Of a DNA stretch of 64,000 nucleotides, positions 1 to 12,000 are shown piece after piece. The stretch is from Amblyomma americanum (lineage: Eukaryota > Arthropoda > Arachnida > Ixodida > Ixodidae). The position numbers and the translations under genes are program-made. Positions within the stretch are counted from its first letter, which is position 1. Each line of letters begins with the position of its first letter. The notes under the pieces are model-generated. The model was not told the origin of the DNA. It did not search any database and saw only the letters and a program-made list of their open reading frames with translations. Where the stretch lies: positions 75,573,850 to 75,637,849 of the forward strand of contig NC_135507.1 of NCBI RefSeq assembly GCF_052857255.1. The letters are read 5' to 3'.

Positions 1-44
1 GCACTTAGGAAACCGGGCTCTGTCCACCGCGAGAACTCCAGGGC
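1..44 (-). CDS. SLC35D1: SLC35D exon 9, cut by window edge
   Basis: The 44 visible bases encode ALEFSRWTEPGFLS plus two bases, matching the EF--W-----LQF segment that precedes helix 8. The acceptor CAG at 47-45 follows a CT/GT-rich tract. The exon and about 100 further residues continue left of position 1. Confidence 0.85.
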
Positions 45-3000
45 CTGCACCACAGAGAGAGAGACAGTGGAAATGCAGGTTGGCAGAAGCATGCCACTGA
101 GCAGCACTGTCACACAATACGTACTACTTGATGAAAAACGGTCGCACGAGGAACAAGCTTCAAACAGATGCAGCTTGTTCACAATCATCATCAGCCCAGT
201 TACATCCACTGCAAGACAAAACTAACCTAACAATTCCCATTAAATTTCTAATCTCAACCACCCTATGACACTTCAGATTGCTTCAGGCTGCTGCTTCTCT
301 TTTTAATCCCCTCATTCCCTCCCCCAGTACACGATAGCGAACCAGAAGCCTTTCTCGTTAACATCCCCCCCCCCCTCCCCTCCCCCCCCCCCCATCTTTT
401 AGGCTGCTACAAACTCTAAAGCGCGGCAGCTGATAAACACGACACTCTTAAACACAACAAGCCATAAATATCAGAACTTACTCACTGCTGGAGTTAACAG
501 CACTACCTTAAAACATCCATGCAGCTCGAAAGAACCAGCCAAACAGTCGGCAGGAAAATACAAACCATACATTCCATCCCAGAACCATACATACACTCCA
601 CCTTTCACTCCACCACATTGTAGTGGCCGTATCATTTTTGATCTGTGCACTTCTAAGAATTTATGCCAATTAGCAGCTGTTGCCTCCAGGATCTGCAAAC
701 AACATCATTCTGTTGTCTAATTTTTTTGGCCAAATTTTCCAGGATATGCACACTAAAGGAGGTGTGCATCATTCGCAAGTATGCACAAATTACGAGCTTT
801 TGCAAGCTAAAAAAAGAACTACGTTCACACAGTTTGAGCCCTCTGTGCCAGCCTAACCACAAGCCCAAGACAAAGCTCATAAGTTTTAGCTCCCTTTCAA
901 CCATATACACAGGTTAGTACAGATAATGATAGTACGAGGACAGTGTTATCGGACTCACCATTGCCAAATCGCCCAAGAGCCAGGAGAGAAAGCTGAGAGG
1001 AACCACCATAAGCAAGGCATTGTAGAAGAGGAGCTCGTAATTGCTGAGATCCTGGGAGGGAAGCGTACATATAAAAAAAAAGTCATATGATGCTTTCCAG
1101 GCTCAAATCATAGAAGAAAGTAATCTACTCAGGACTGCCTGACTCTTCTTTACAATGGGTCCCACATAACAGCCTTGCTTTTTGGCGGGCATTTGCAAAA
1201 GAACGCTACTTAATAGAAATAATGAGTGCTAATTATACTCCTGGCTGTTGTCAATGAAGGTGTAACTACAGTGAAAGCTCGTTAATTCGACCCCCGTTAA
1301 TTCGGACAATCGGATAATTCGACCTGCACGCATGGTCCCTACAATTATATATAGGAGTCTATAGGGCAAAACTCTCGTTAATTCGGACAAATTTTACCGC
1401 CCATCGGTTAATTCGACCTAGTTCCACAGCCCGCCAAAAGCGGCGCTACTGTAAAGTTGGAAAAAAAGAATGTAGCGTAGGCCATCCGTACGGTCATCGT
1501 CATCAGCAGTGCGAGAGAGGGCGAGGGAAGCAAGGTTAGCAGTAGCCGAAGCGCCCGGTGTCTTTCTTTGTGCTTCGTTGCCTCTTTCAGTCGTGCTCAG
1601 TCGTCGTGTTAACCCTATCTTCAGCAAGTCTCGTTTTGGCGTGTGTCGTTGTTGCCCCGTGTTTCTTGCTGCTACGATCGCGGTTATTGAACCCTAACAC
1701 GCCTTTTTTGGATATTGCGTGCTTTGCCAGCATGTTTACTGTGCTGTTTTCGAGTGTGTAGCGCGCCGTGCCTGCGCTCCTCGCCATCGCTTCCTACACG
1801 AAATCATCCAAGAAGTGACAGGCGCCGACAACGACGATTCGTCGGAAGATGACGATTGTGAGCACCTGCCCCAAACGCCGAAGCGCACGGTGAAAGAAGC
1901 CGCAGAAGCCTTGTCCGTGCTGGAAGACTTCTGTCGTTCTGTGAACAAATTCCGGATGGTTCGCGTGCCGCGGAGCATCTGGCAGCTGTTAGAGCTATTG
2001 TAGCCGCTCAAATTCCGAAAAAGCAGACGACGATAACAAACTTCTTTGCCAAATAAAGGTATGTCATGCTGGGGCAAATTTCATGTTTTTTGTGGTTCAT
2101 TCGATATTTCGACATTCGCTTAATTCGACAATTTTTCGCGGTCCCGTCAGTGTCGAATTAACGAGCTTTTACTGTAGATGCGCAAACAGGTGGGCATTCA
2201 TTGCGAATCAATCAGTACATCAATCAATCAATCATAGATGTAAATTGTAGATGTAAATTGTAAAAATTGTTGGGTTTAACATTCTGAAGCAACACATGGG
2301 CATGTGGGATGCCGTTGTGGAGGGCTCCGTATTAACCTGGAACACCTGGGGTTCTTGAACGTACCAGAACATGGGGGTTCTTGAACGTACCAGCACATGG
2401 GCGTTCTTTTATTCTGCCTTCACTGAAATATGGCCACCGTGGCAGAGATCAAACCAGTGACCTTGGGATCAGCAGCCGATCGCTCAAACAATAAATGAAT
2501 CGAAATACTTCTTGAGAACGCGCCGAGAAAAAGAAGTTACAAAACTTGATCTGGGGCCCCAACGACCACAGCAGTTTCCGGGAACACAGACTAAAGTATG
2601 CTACATGCACAACCACACACAAACAAAACCCCCATGCAAACCGTCCAGGATATTTACCTTGGCATCGACCACCTTGCGAACGCAAATGATATTGGCCGCG
2701 GTGAAGAAATCGTTGAGCAGGACTAGCGTGTAGCCGCTGAAGTCGAAGGTCAGGTCTCTGCTGCACAGGGAAAAGCAAAGCATACATAATATGGTCCATT
2801 TCTGGAGGCAAACTCATCCATGAATTCAAAGCACGGGCTACCTTGGTAAGAAATCTTGTCAACCATTCAGGTAGTGTGATGTTTCGCTCTTTCCTTACCA
2901 TGCCCATTGAGCATTCTTAGCCAACTAACAATGCCTTTGTGCACCCCTTTCGGAACCTTCCGCATTGCTTACGGACAGACTGCTCGTATGGCTTGTAGTC

Positions 3001-6000
3001 AAGGGACCAAAGGTTCGTTTCCGATGCAGTTTTCTTTTTTCCTGTGAGCTAACTTTTTTTTTAATGCACTGTGAAGATGCGAAGCAGTAGTACTGTGCTC
3101 ACTGCCTACTGACAATAACTTCGCCGCTCGACTTCAGAGCCTTCCCCGTTGCTTAAGGGCACGCTGTGCCATTTGGCTTGGAATTAGACAAACAAAATTT
3201 CATTTTCGATGTTATTTTTTTTCTGCAAGGCGGCAGTTTTTGAACGCGCTCCGAAGACACGGTGGCGTCCAAATTGTTTGGCAGCCTCTGCATGTGCGAC
3301 ACACGTTCAAAAACGTCACAAATCTCAGGACTCTGCTTTGTCAGCGGTTGATTTCATCAACAACACCAGCAGCAGTGAGTCTCTTTTCGTCAGGATTCAG
3401 TACTGACGTCAGCAATCACCGAAACCAGCCTGGAAAACACGTACCTGTGCTCCGGTGCCCAACTATAGGGTTTCAAGTTATTCTTTTGTAGCAAGAATAC
3501 TGTTCAAGATAGAAGGTTGGTTTTTTCAAAGGTAGTGGCCAAAAGAATACCAAATATTTTGCATATTTCAGAAAATTCTTAACACTTCCTTCTTTCTAGG
3601 TACAAGCGTGTCTTTACAAGTTGTGTTCAATATTTTCCTAAAATCTTGTTTTTGGCATATAAAATTTTCTATTGCAACGTGCAATTCGTTGTTCAATCTT
3701 ATATGCCTAAAAAGCACATTCATTTAGCTTTGTTTGTGTGTATTGCATTAAATTTTAAATGCAATAGCTTTTACAGATATAAATGCTACTGCAACCTACA
3801 AAAACGTAAATTACTAGCATGAACAGTACTAGTAAATACTGACATGCATGGCAAGCTCTACCTCGCTGAAGTTCAACTATGGATGCCACAACTTTCTTTA
3901 GTGACCATGAACACGTGTCACTTCTTCAATGCTTAGCCTCAATGATAAACAAATCTGAATGTAAATGACCACAAGATTTCAATCTATTGGACCATGACCC
4001 ACGGCGAAGCAACAACAAGAAACCTAAACAGCATACAAAATGGTGGCCATTTTTAGGCTTATGGTTTATGGGGGCTTAACGTCCCAAAGCAACTCGGGCT
4101 ATGAGGGATGCCGTAGTGAAGGGCTCCAGAAATTTGGGGCTCTTTAGCGTGCACTGACATCGCACAGTATACGGGCCTCAAATTCTACCGCCGCAGCCGG
4201 GATCAAACCCACATCTTTGGGGTCAGTAGCCAAGCGCCATAACCACTGAGCCACTACAATGGCCCGCCATTTTTAGGCTTATGCATTTAGTAGGAATGCA
4301 TAATGAAAAAAATCAGAGCTTAAGTGTCAGCCATAATGTTTGCAACTTCCTACAAGAGCACAAAATAAGATGACAGATGGACTTCATATGGCAAAGAAAC
4401 ACCCAGAGCTATAGGACATGCTATTACAGTGGAGGACTGAGTGCTAATTTCAACCACCGCGTCTTTTTTTTTTATTGCGAAAGCAATACTGCTCGAGGTT
4501 TCCGCTCTTGGCCGTCGTCCCGGAGAATCCACCATTGACCTTTAGCGTGACCTATGTGTGACGTCATACCAGCTGTGGAAAAGCGGGGCCCCAACTCGGC
4601 TCGTCGCGATCGTCCCAGCGAATCCTCCATCCTGCAGCTGCGCGCCGCTGCCGCGAGGGGCGCTCGCTGTACGTGACGTCATGCCAGCTGTGGAAAAGCG
4701 CCCCCCCAACTCGGCTCGTCGCGATCGTCCCAGCGAATCCTCCATCCTGCAGCTGCGCGCCGCTGCCGCGAGGGGCGCTCGCTGTACGTGACGTCATGCC
4801 AGCTGTGGAAAAGCGGCCCCCCCAACTCGGCTCGTCGCGATCGTCCCAGCGAATCCACGCGCCGCTGCCGTGGGGGAGGCGCTCACTCTACGTGACGTCA
4901 TGCCAGCTGTGGAAAAGCGGCCCCCCAACTCGGCTCGTCGCAGTCGTCCCAGCGAATCCTCCACGGTATGTCGGATGATGTGTAGAAGGTGAAGTTGCAA
5001 CGATGTGCTGCAGCTAAGAAGCGGCGGCGTGCGGAAGAAACGTATGAAAAGCGGGAACAACGTTTAGCTAAACGGCGTGTATATTATGCAGCCAGGCGAA
5101 TGCGTTCAACATCTCTTGATCTGGGTGCATCTACAAGTATCATGCATGCTCTCAATGCTGATGCGACTTTGGCGACACCTGATCTGGAACGACAGAACGA
5201 AGCGAGGAAGAGACAACGCGCTCAAGAGACGCCAGAAGAACGCTCCGCACGACTCGAGAAATGTTGCAACAAAGATGTGGCTAGAAGTTGTGCCACGTCC
5301 CGGAATGACTCCAACTGCGGAAGAGACCGCTTTGAGTTTAGGAGAGCGTCAGAATGAGACGAAACGAAGCTTTCGCAATTCAACTTGGGTTAACCAGAGC
5401 TAAACCATATCCAATTTTTTTTTCAGGAACACTAAGGACAAATTGGAGCTGACCTATACCATTTGACTGCCCAATTCTAATTACAAAGCAGTTATTTTCA
5501 TTAAAAACAGAGCTTCTATAAGCTAGAAACCGCCACAGAATGAAATATATACATTGCTGCCGCACGCTCTTTTCACAGGCAAACTGCGATGACGTCCCAT
5601 GCTTTGTCTGCATCTCTGAGGTTATACAACACAGCCATCAACAATTAACCAGCAATCACAGATTCCATAAATCTCTCCATATCATCACCATTTCAACTGA
5701 GTTTCCAGAAAAAAATGTGTCATCTCCAATTCCAACTTTCTCAGCAATAAGTAGCTATTCTGCTGATATGTGAACCCCAACACAGCCGTAAAGAACCAAA
5801 TAATTAAATTTTTCAAAGAACAAAAAGTGCATAGAATTGTCCTCGGTGTCATATTAACAGAAAATGCAGGGTCCACTCAACAATGCAAGAATGAAAGCGC
5901 AAAGGAATGAAAGCAAGCAGCCACTCACCATGCAGCAATCACTGCTCCTCCAACCATGGCAAACACAGAGATCACAACACCTGTCGAAGGCTTTTTCCTG

Positions 6001-9000
6001 AAAAAAGAGAAAACATGAACTGTCACATTCTGGCTCTCAGCTTATCGCAGTTTCGCCACACAACAGACTCAGCAACTCATCAACGACTATCCTTCTCGGA
6101 AGCAATAAGCCACACAGTTAGTTACAGCTCAACAAAATGATGCTCCGAGTCGCTAATCACAGACATGTAATTAGGCACATCTGTTCTTAAAGGAAAACAA
6201 CGGTGTTAAATTTCAGGATAACGAGAGTTGTGACTAACCTCAAGAAGATACTGGGTAGATATAGTGTTATCGTGTAACGGAACCACTGTTGAAGAAAAGG
6301 CTGAAGTGGGAAACTGAATGATTGGACCCAAGCAGTAAATGAGATTTTTGGACTAATTTGCCTCTCAGAGTGCCCACTGGACGTTTCCTCATATAACTTG
6401 TACAGCCTTCCGATTCTACAATTCTTTGTTTTTAAATAACGCCAATTTTTGCTTGTATAAAATCTGCTGAGCTCAACTTGTGCTGCTGAATAGAAGTGCT
6501 ATCCGGGACAAAATGTTTGGTATCAGCAGACACATTTCTTTTTGTTTCCTTATTTCCAAAACATATGCCACATCACTCACACCTGCCAGCTGCACTGCCC
6601 AACTCTAGGAAGACAGAAAGCACAACACTTTTACAAACCCTGGGCTGGACTTCTGACAAAGCAACTGGTGGCACATCAAGAAGAGCTTGTGACTCGCACA
6701 GCATCAATTTAAATTGTCAGTCTTTAATTTTCTTCCACAGTCAAGCCTGAGACCGGCTCACTAAGCACATGGTATAACAAAACATGCCTACTGGACAATG
6801 GCACGGCAGCCTACTGATGGCTGGCGCTGAGTCAACCCCACTGCTTCATAATGTGCAGGCAATTAAACTTGTAATACCCAAACACGTATTTGTTTTCATG
6901 GCGCCCAACCCTGATTAATACCAAATCGGCCAGTTGTGACAGGGAGACCAACTGCCAGCAGGCATTTAAATTTAAATGAATGTGTTGTACATCAGCTAGA
7001 TGTCTCAGTTACCAGATGCAGGATAAGCATTTCACATAAACTAGTGCAAAAAATCGGCTGTGGTTTAGCTCTGGTTAATACTAGTTGAATTGTGAAAGCT
7101 TCATTTCCTTGGCACGTCGTCTAAGCAGCATCTCATTCCGACACTCTCGAGAACTCAAACCGGTCTCTTCCGCAGCTTTAGAGTCACTCCGGGACATGGC
7201 ACGACTTCTTCTAGCCGCATCTTCGTTACGATGCTTCTCGAGCCGTGCAGCGCGCACTTCTGGAGTCTCTTGAGCGCGTTGTCTCTTCCTGGCTTCGTTC
7301 TGTCGTTGTTGCGTCTCTTACGCGCTTTCCATAACGACTACAATACACTGAAGCGAAGCGCATACACATATATCGCCCGCGACGCAACACCTCCTCTTCA
7401 TCTAACCCAGTGGAGCACATCTGGTAGAGCGAGCAGCGATGTTGCTAGGCGACGGTGGCTCAAAGTCATTCGTGGACCACGCATATGACATACAGCCATG
7501 CATACAGCATACGGCACGACGAGCCGAAATGGCTAACTGGCTGGAGTAGTAAAGCTTTTACTTTAAAAACATTCCAGCCAGAAAATAAAGCGAACCAATG
7601 AAAATCAAGCAAGGCAGTAACATAAGGAAACTGAGATGCAAGCAGTGCTTACCTCAACACCAAGTATTCCCCAATCATAGTCATGAGAATAGAGAACCTC
7701 CGTAATGCCGTGAACATTGGTAAGCTGCAAAGAAAGGCAAGAAATACGGGTCGTTTGTTTTCATTTCGACAAGTCACAACAAAAACTGTAAGGGTGACAA
7801 TCTCCTTTACGCTACCACTACAAAGAAATGCATGCTGCAAGTTCGTTTAAGCAAACTGTAGTAGACTCTCAAAGAGACCAGGATATCTACCATTTATCAG
7901 AAGTTCTACTTACAAAGAGAACAAGAAGACTGGTACATTATGAGCACAAACTTGACATGAAAAGAAGAAAAAAACTTTTGAATTGTGGAGCCGCTTTCAA
8001 ACATTGGAAATACCGTATTTACTTGCGTAATTTGCGTACCCCTGATTTATTACACGGATCTATAAAAACAATCTTTTACTCGTACATTCTGCGCTCCCTG
8101 CCGCGTAAGCACACCAGCATGCGCCCGGGTGTGTGCAGGGCAGGCTTGGGAAGATCGGCACACCGTCGTGCCTGCATTACCATGTAAGGCTGCAAACGGT
8201 GAGTGGCATCAAAAAGTCTGGTCTGTAGATCGCTTATAAATTGCTTCAGGTAAAGAGACGTCAATTGTGTGCTGTTTACCCGACTCATGTGCGCCAGCGG
8301 TTGATACATCTTGTACGAACGGCTGCAAGAGCAAATTTCCTGTACCCTCCGGAGCGTGCGTCGCGCCAGTATTCGAAACTGTTGGCTGTTCCGCTTGCTG
8401 CTACTCAGTCAAATCGCTTGGGAGGGAACCATTTATCGCCTTGTAATTTGGCTCTGACTACGGGCTTTGTGATTGCGTCGTTCCGCGTTTATTGCTTGGA
8501 GCTGCGCACGCGCCGTCATGCCATCACGCAGGGAACTATATGTTCAGGGCAGGTGTGCATATGAGTGTGTGTGTGTGCGGGGGGGGAGGGGGGGTAGCGC
8601 AGATTTATAATTAGATTGTCAGAGTTAATTTTGTCATTAGTTGTGGGGTCGACTTATAAGCGACAATAGCGACACTATACTGCATTCACTGCCCGTTGTG
8701 ACTTTTGTAGAATATTTTAGGACGTGTTCGAAAGCTCCGCCTAATTTGCACGCCCCCTTTTTGAAGCCTTATTTTTAGGAAAAATAGTGCACAAATGATG
8801 CATGTAAATACGATAGCCACATTTAAGTGTGAGAAAAGATTTTACATCTGTTTGTTTTAGCACTCGCAGCCATTTTTTCTGAATGGTGTCATCCGTGCTT
8901 GAGAGGTTGCACAGAAACAGTTTTGAACCTTGCACTGGGTGAAAGCTCTTAAGCATGTACAGCCACTGGAAAAGGGAAGCCAGAGAAAAACTGGAAATGG

Positions 9001-12000
9001 AAACCAGATGGAAACAATCATGCATACCACGATGCCACTGAGCTTTCACTACTACCGTATTTACCAGATTCTAACACGCTTTCTTTCTTTTTACAAAAAC
9101 AGAGCCTCAAAAAGGCATTAGCGTTACAGTGGATTTAAAACCGAAACCATGCTACGATCAACTACGACATGATGGCGGTTAGGCCGTTTACACGTGGCAG
9201 AGGTATTTCTGTAAGCATAGTCGGAGTCTTGTTGATGATAAGCCTGGTTGCGCATATTGCAGCATAAAAGTTGGCCTGCTTTCACAAAAATGACAATCTG
9301 AAATTTGGCGAGCGAGCCGCAGGTATTACGCGTCCCGTACCGGTGCCAAACCCCGCCAGGATGCATGGAACTCCCCTTGTCAAAAAAAAAAACCAAGCCT
9401 AAATACATGTGCAAAAATGGTTCCGCTAACGAAAACTCAAACTGTGCGTCATCTGCTCGCTAGCTATGGCAGTCACTCTCCCAGGCTAGCAGTAGGCAGA
9501 GTGATAAAAAACTTCCGGTTGGTGACTACATTCGGTAACCTACGACGTCCGGAGTGCACGTTTGGGCTTAATTCCAAAACTACAGATTCGCTGATTTCGT
9601 TTTTCCGCTTATCAGGCCCTTTTCCCCCTGTTATTTGTCCTCTCAGAAAAATACAAAAAACAACACAAAAGAAAGGGGAAGGGAGCCCAGACCAACAATG
9701 CTTTGCCAGGCTTAAAGCCAATTCAAGATAAATGGAAACAAGCTACAACAAAAAGAATTTAAAGAGAAACATAGGGTAGTGTTAAAAAAAAGAAAACCAA
9801 ACAGACAGCACACGTAGTCAAAGTCACAGTCAGACAGTAAAAGCATGAAAATCAGAAAAGTAACTACAACAACAAAAGGAAAAACCGAAGTCACAATCAC
9901 AGTCAGGCAGTCAAAGAACGCGTTTTTTTCACATAGCCCAATACAAAACCAGCCAAATATGAGGGTGGTGTTCCATTTAAGCGGGAATTCAGTTTAACTG
10001 ATTTCCATTTATCAGAACTCTACTGATTCTAAATCGTTAACCAGACTACTGAATGCCGATGCCGAAAAAAATGAACCAGCTAGGCCAAACAGCAACGCAG
10101 GAACTGAAATTTTACTGAGCTGAATTTTGCTTAAACTGAATTTTAGGGACTAACCTCCATGACACTAGAGCTCCTAGGCAAAAAAATTTTTTTTTTCTCA
10201 ATGCTATATTGGCGCCTTAACCCTACACACTGAAGATTTCCTTCAATGAACTGTTGCATAGCTATAAATCAGAAGTTTTCCACTCTTCCCCCAGCTCCTA
10301 AACTCCAGGGACCAAACATGGCACAGTTCCAACCCAACAAATGAGCAACATGACATGATCAGAACAAACTCTAGCTGTGTATAATGGCAACATTGTTTGG
10401 CACTGATTTCCCAAAGGAGTTTAAAAACGCACAAAGTGGTTACACACCTAATTTTCTGCGTGCCCCCAAGGCCACACACGAGGTTGGCACCAAAAAATAA
10501 TGGAAGTGGAAATACCTGGAAAAAAGAAAAAAATAAAGTCTAGCTGTATCGCGGTAACTCTTCAGCGATGCACAGAAAACAGCAACTCCCGAAGACTTAC
10601 CTCATTTATATGCAATCAAATTGCATTCTAAAATACATTCGGTGTGCTAGCATGTGTTCAGAATATGGAGTAATAGAAAGCAGGACTGGACTGTTATGTA
10701 TGATACATGAACAAGTTATTACGTATTTTACGTGCTATGCCAATATCCCACACAATCATTATGGGTGACCAGAGACTTCGCGTGAGTGCAATGGTTTCTT
10801 TTTCTACATGAAAAACAGAGCAGGCACTGTAATCTTGCATCATTTCCTAATCAAGTGAATCAAATGATGACAGCCGCAGTGATAATTTCAATACAAGACG
10901 GAGTCTACAGCACAAGTAATACCGTTATGAATTATCCGGAGGCAATCTTGCGCCATGCTATCTTGGATAGGGAAGAAGAAACAGCATCGCCCATACAGGG
11001 CAGAGCAAACAGAGGATGGAAGACGTGCATTCTCACCTTTGCACATGTGGCAAGTGACACTTGTGGGAAATCAATGAAACCTGCTTGCCTTAATGCCCAT
11101 ATAAGGCTAATGGTAATAGCCATCTGTAAGGCAAACCACACGAGAAACTCATTCATTGCCACATAATTTTAGCCTCTAAAAACATCACTAGTCCACAATT
11201 TGTTAAGAAATTATTAGCCCAAAGAAGCCCCAATAAACCGAAGGGGCCATAATGTACAATCCAGGCCTATATTACAATGCACACCTGCATTAAACCGGTG
11301 CGCAAAGATTAATTTTTCGTGTTTATCACTACTTTACACAGCTATTACAGCCACTTCACCCCACCCCTCCTTGCGAACTAAATAGAAAAAAAAGGTGAAG
11401 TAACACTACACATTCCTCATTGCAGCCCTTTCCTTTACTCTTTACACAAGCTGCAACTACATCTAGAGCAGCAGTTTCAATTCACTGAGAGGTCAAGTTC
11501 TACAATTTTGACACAAAAAAATGTCTGATGCTACATAACAATTAAAGCATAAAATATAGTAATAAAAACAGAATAAATCATAAAAAAGAATCAATGATAC
11601 AAACAGACAATCAGAAATAGCTTGCGATAAATATACCAACAGATATCCCGACCTTTCATGTAGTATTGTCAAGATATGGCAGTTGATTTCTGACACACCG
11701 CGATGATCTATAGTTGGATACAACTCAAGAACGAAGCGGAAAATGCTCCTCAAATGCCCCTCACGTGTACAGAAAAGATACAATGGTGCTGCATCTCTTC
11801 TGCCGCAACATCGTTTCCTTAAGCAGCCAAACCACACAGTTAAGTAAGTGGAAACCGAGGTGATGCTGAGCACCAGCAGAGGACTCATAGTTTTTAGTGA
11901 GAAAGCATTTTTAACACTTCTACCCCCCCCTCCCCCCCCCCACCAATTTCGACAATGTCTCAGGCAAAGAACATGAAGCCTCAGCCAGACTCAGTAAGAG

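Larger units (their letters stand above)
4428..5406 (+). mobile_element. Candidate non-autonomous element carrying minisatellite and STPR-like remnant
   Basis: An inverted pair brackets this segment: ATTGCGAAAGC at 4476-4487 and GCTTTCGCAAT at 5369-5380. Inside are the minisatellite and an open frame with Arg/Glu-rich repeats. The right part (about 5160-5406), ending TTAACCAGAGCTAAACC, is repeated in reverse orientation at 7062-7340. The left architecture recurs at 55456. Exact ends and class are unsettled: Helitron-like is possible because arthropod Helitron proteins can begin with STPR-like repeats. Confidence 0.45.
2761..5928 (-). other. SLC35D intron 6
   Basis: The 3.2-kb intron holds a complete SINE (4064-4266), a GTGACGTCA minisatellite (4540-4970) and an STPR-like coding remnant (4989-5357). 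The stretch from 2765 to 4045 is AT-rich with no recognisable gene or repeat. Confidence 0.7.
5998..7652 (-). other. SLC35D intron 5
   Basis: From 6001 to 7060 I see no gene or classifiable repeat. The part from 7062 to about 7340 is a reverse copy of the 5160-5406 STPR-like segment. Confidence 0.65.
7725..10447 (-). other. SLC35D intron 4
   Basis: It contains a TIR element (8013-8818) and the left end of another CCGTATTTAC-type repeat at 9055. The 9660-10200 part is A-rich with no recognisable gene. Confidence 0.65.

Noticed and set aside
4540..4972. Regular repeats considered as a CRISPR array
   Set aside because: Units are contiguous 115-bp minisatellite copies without unique spacers, in an animal intron.
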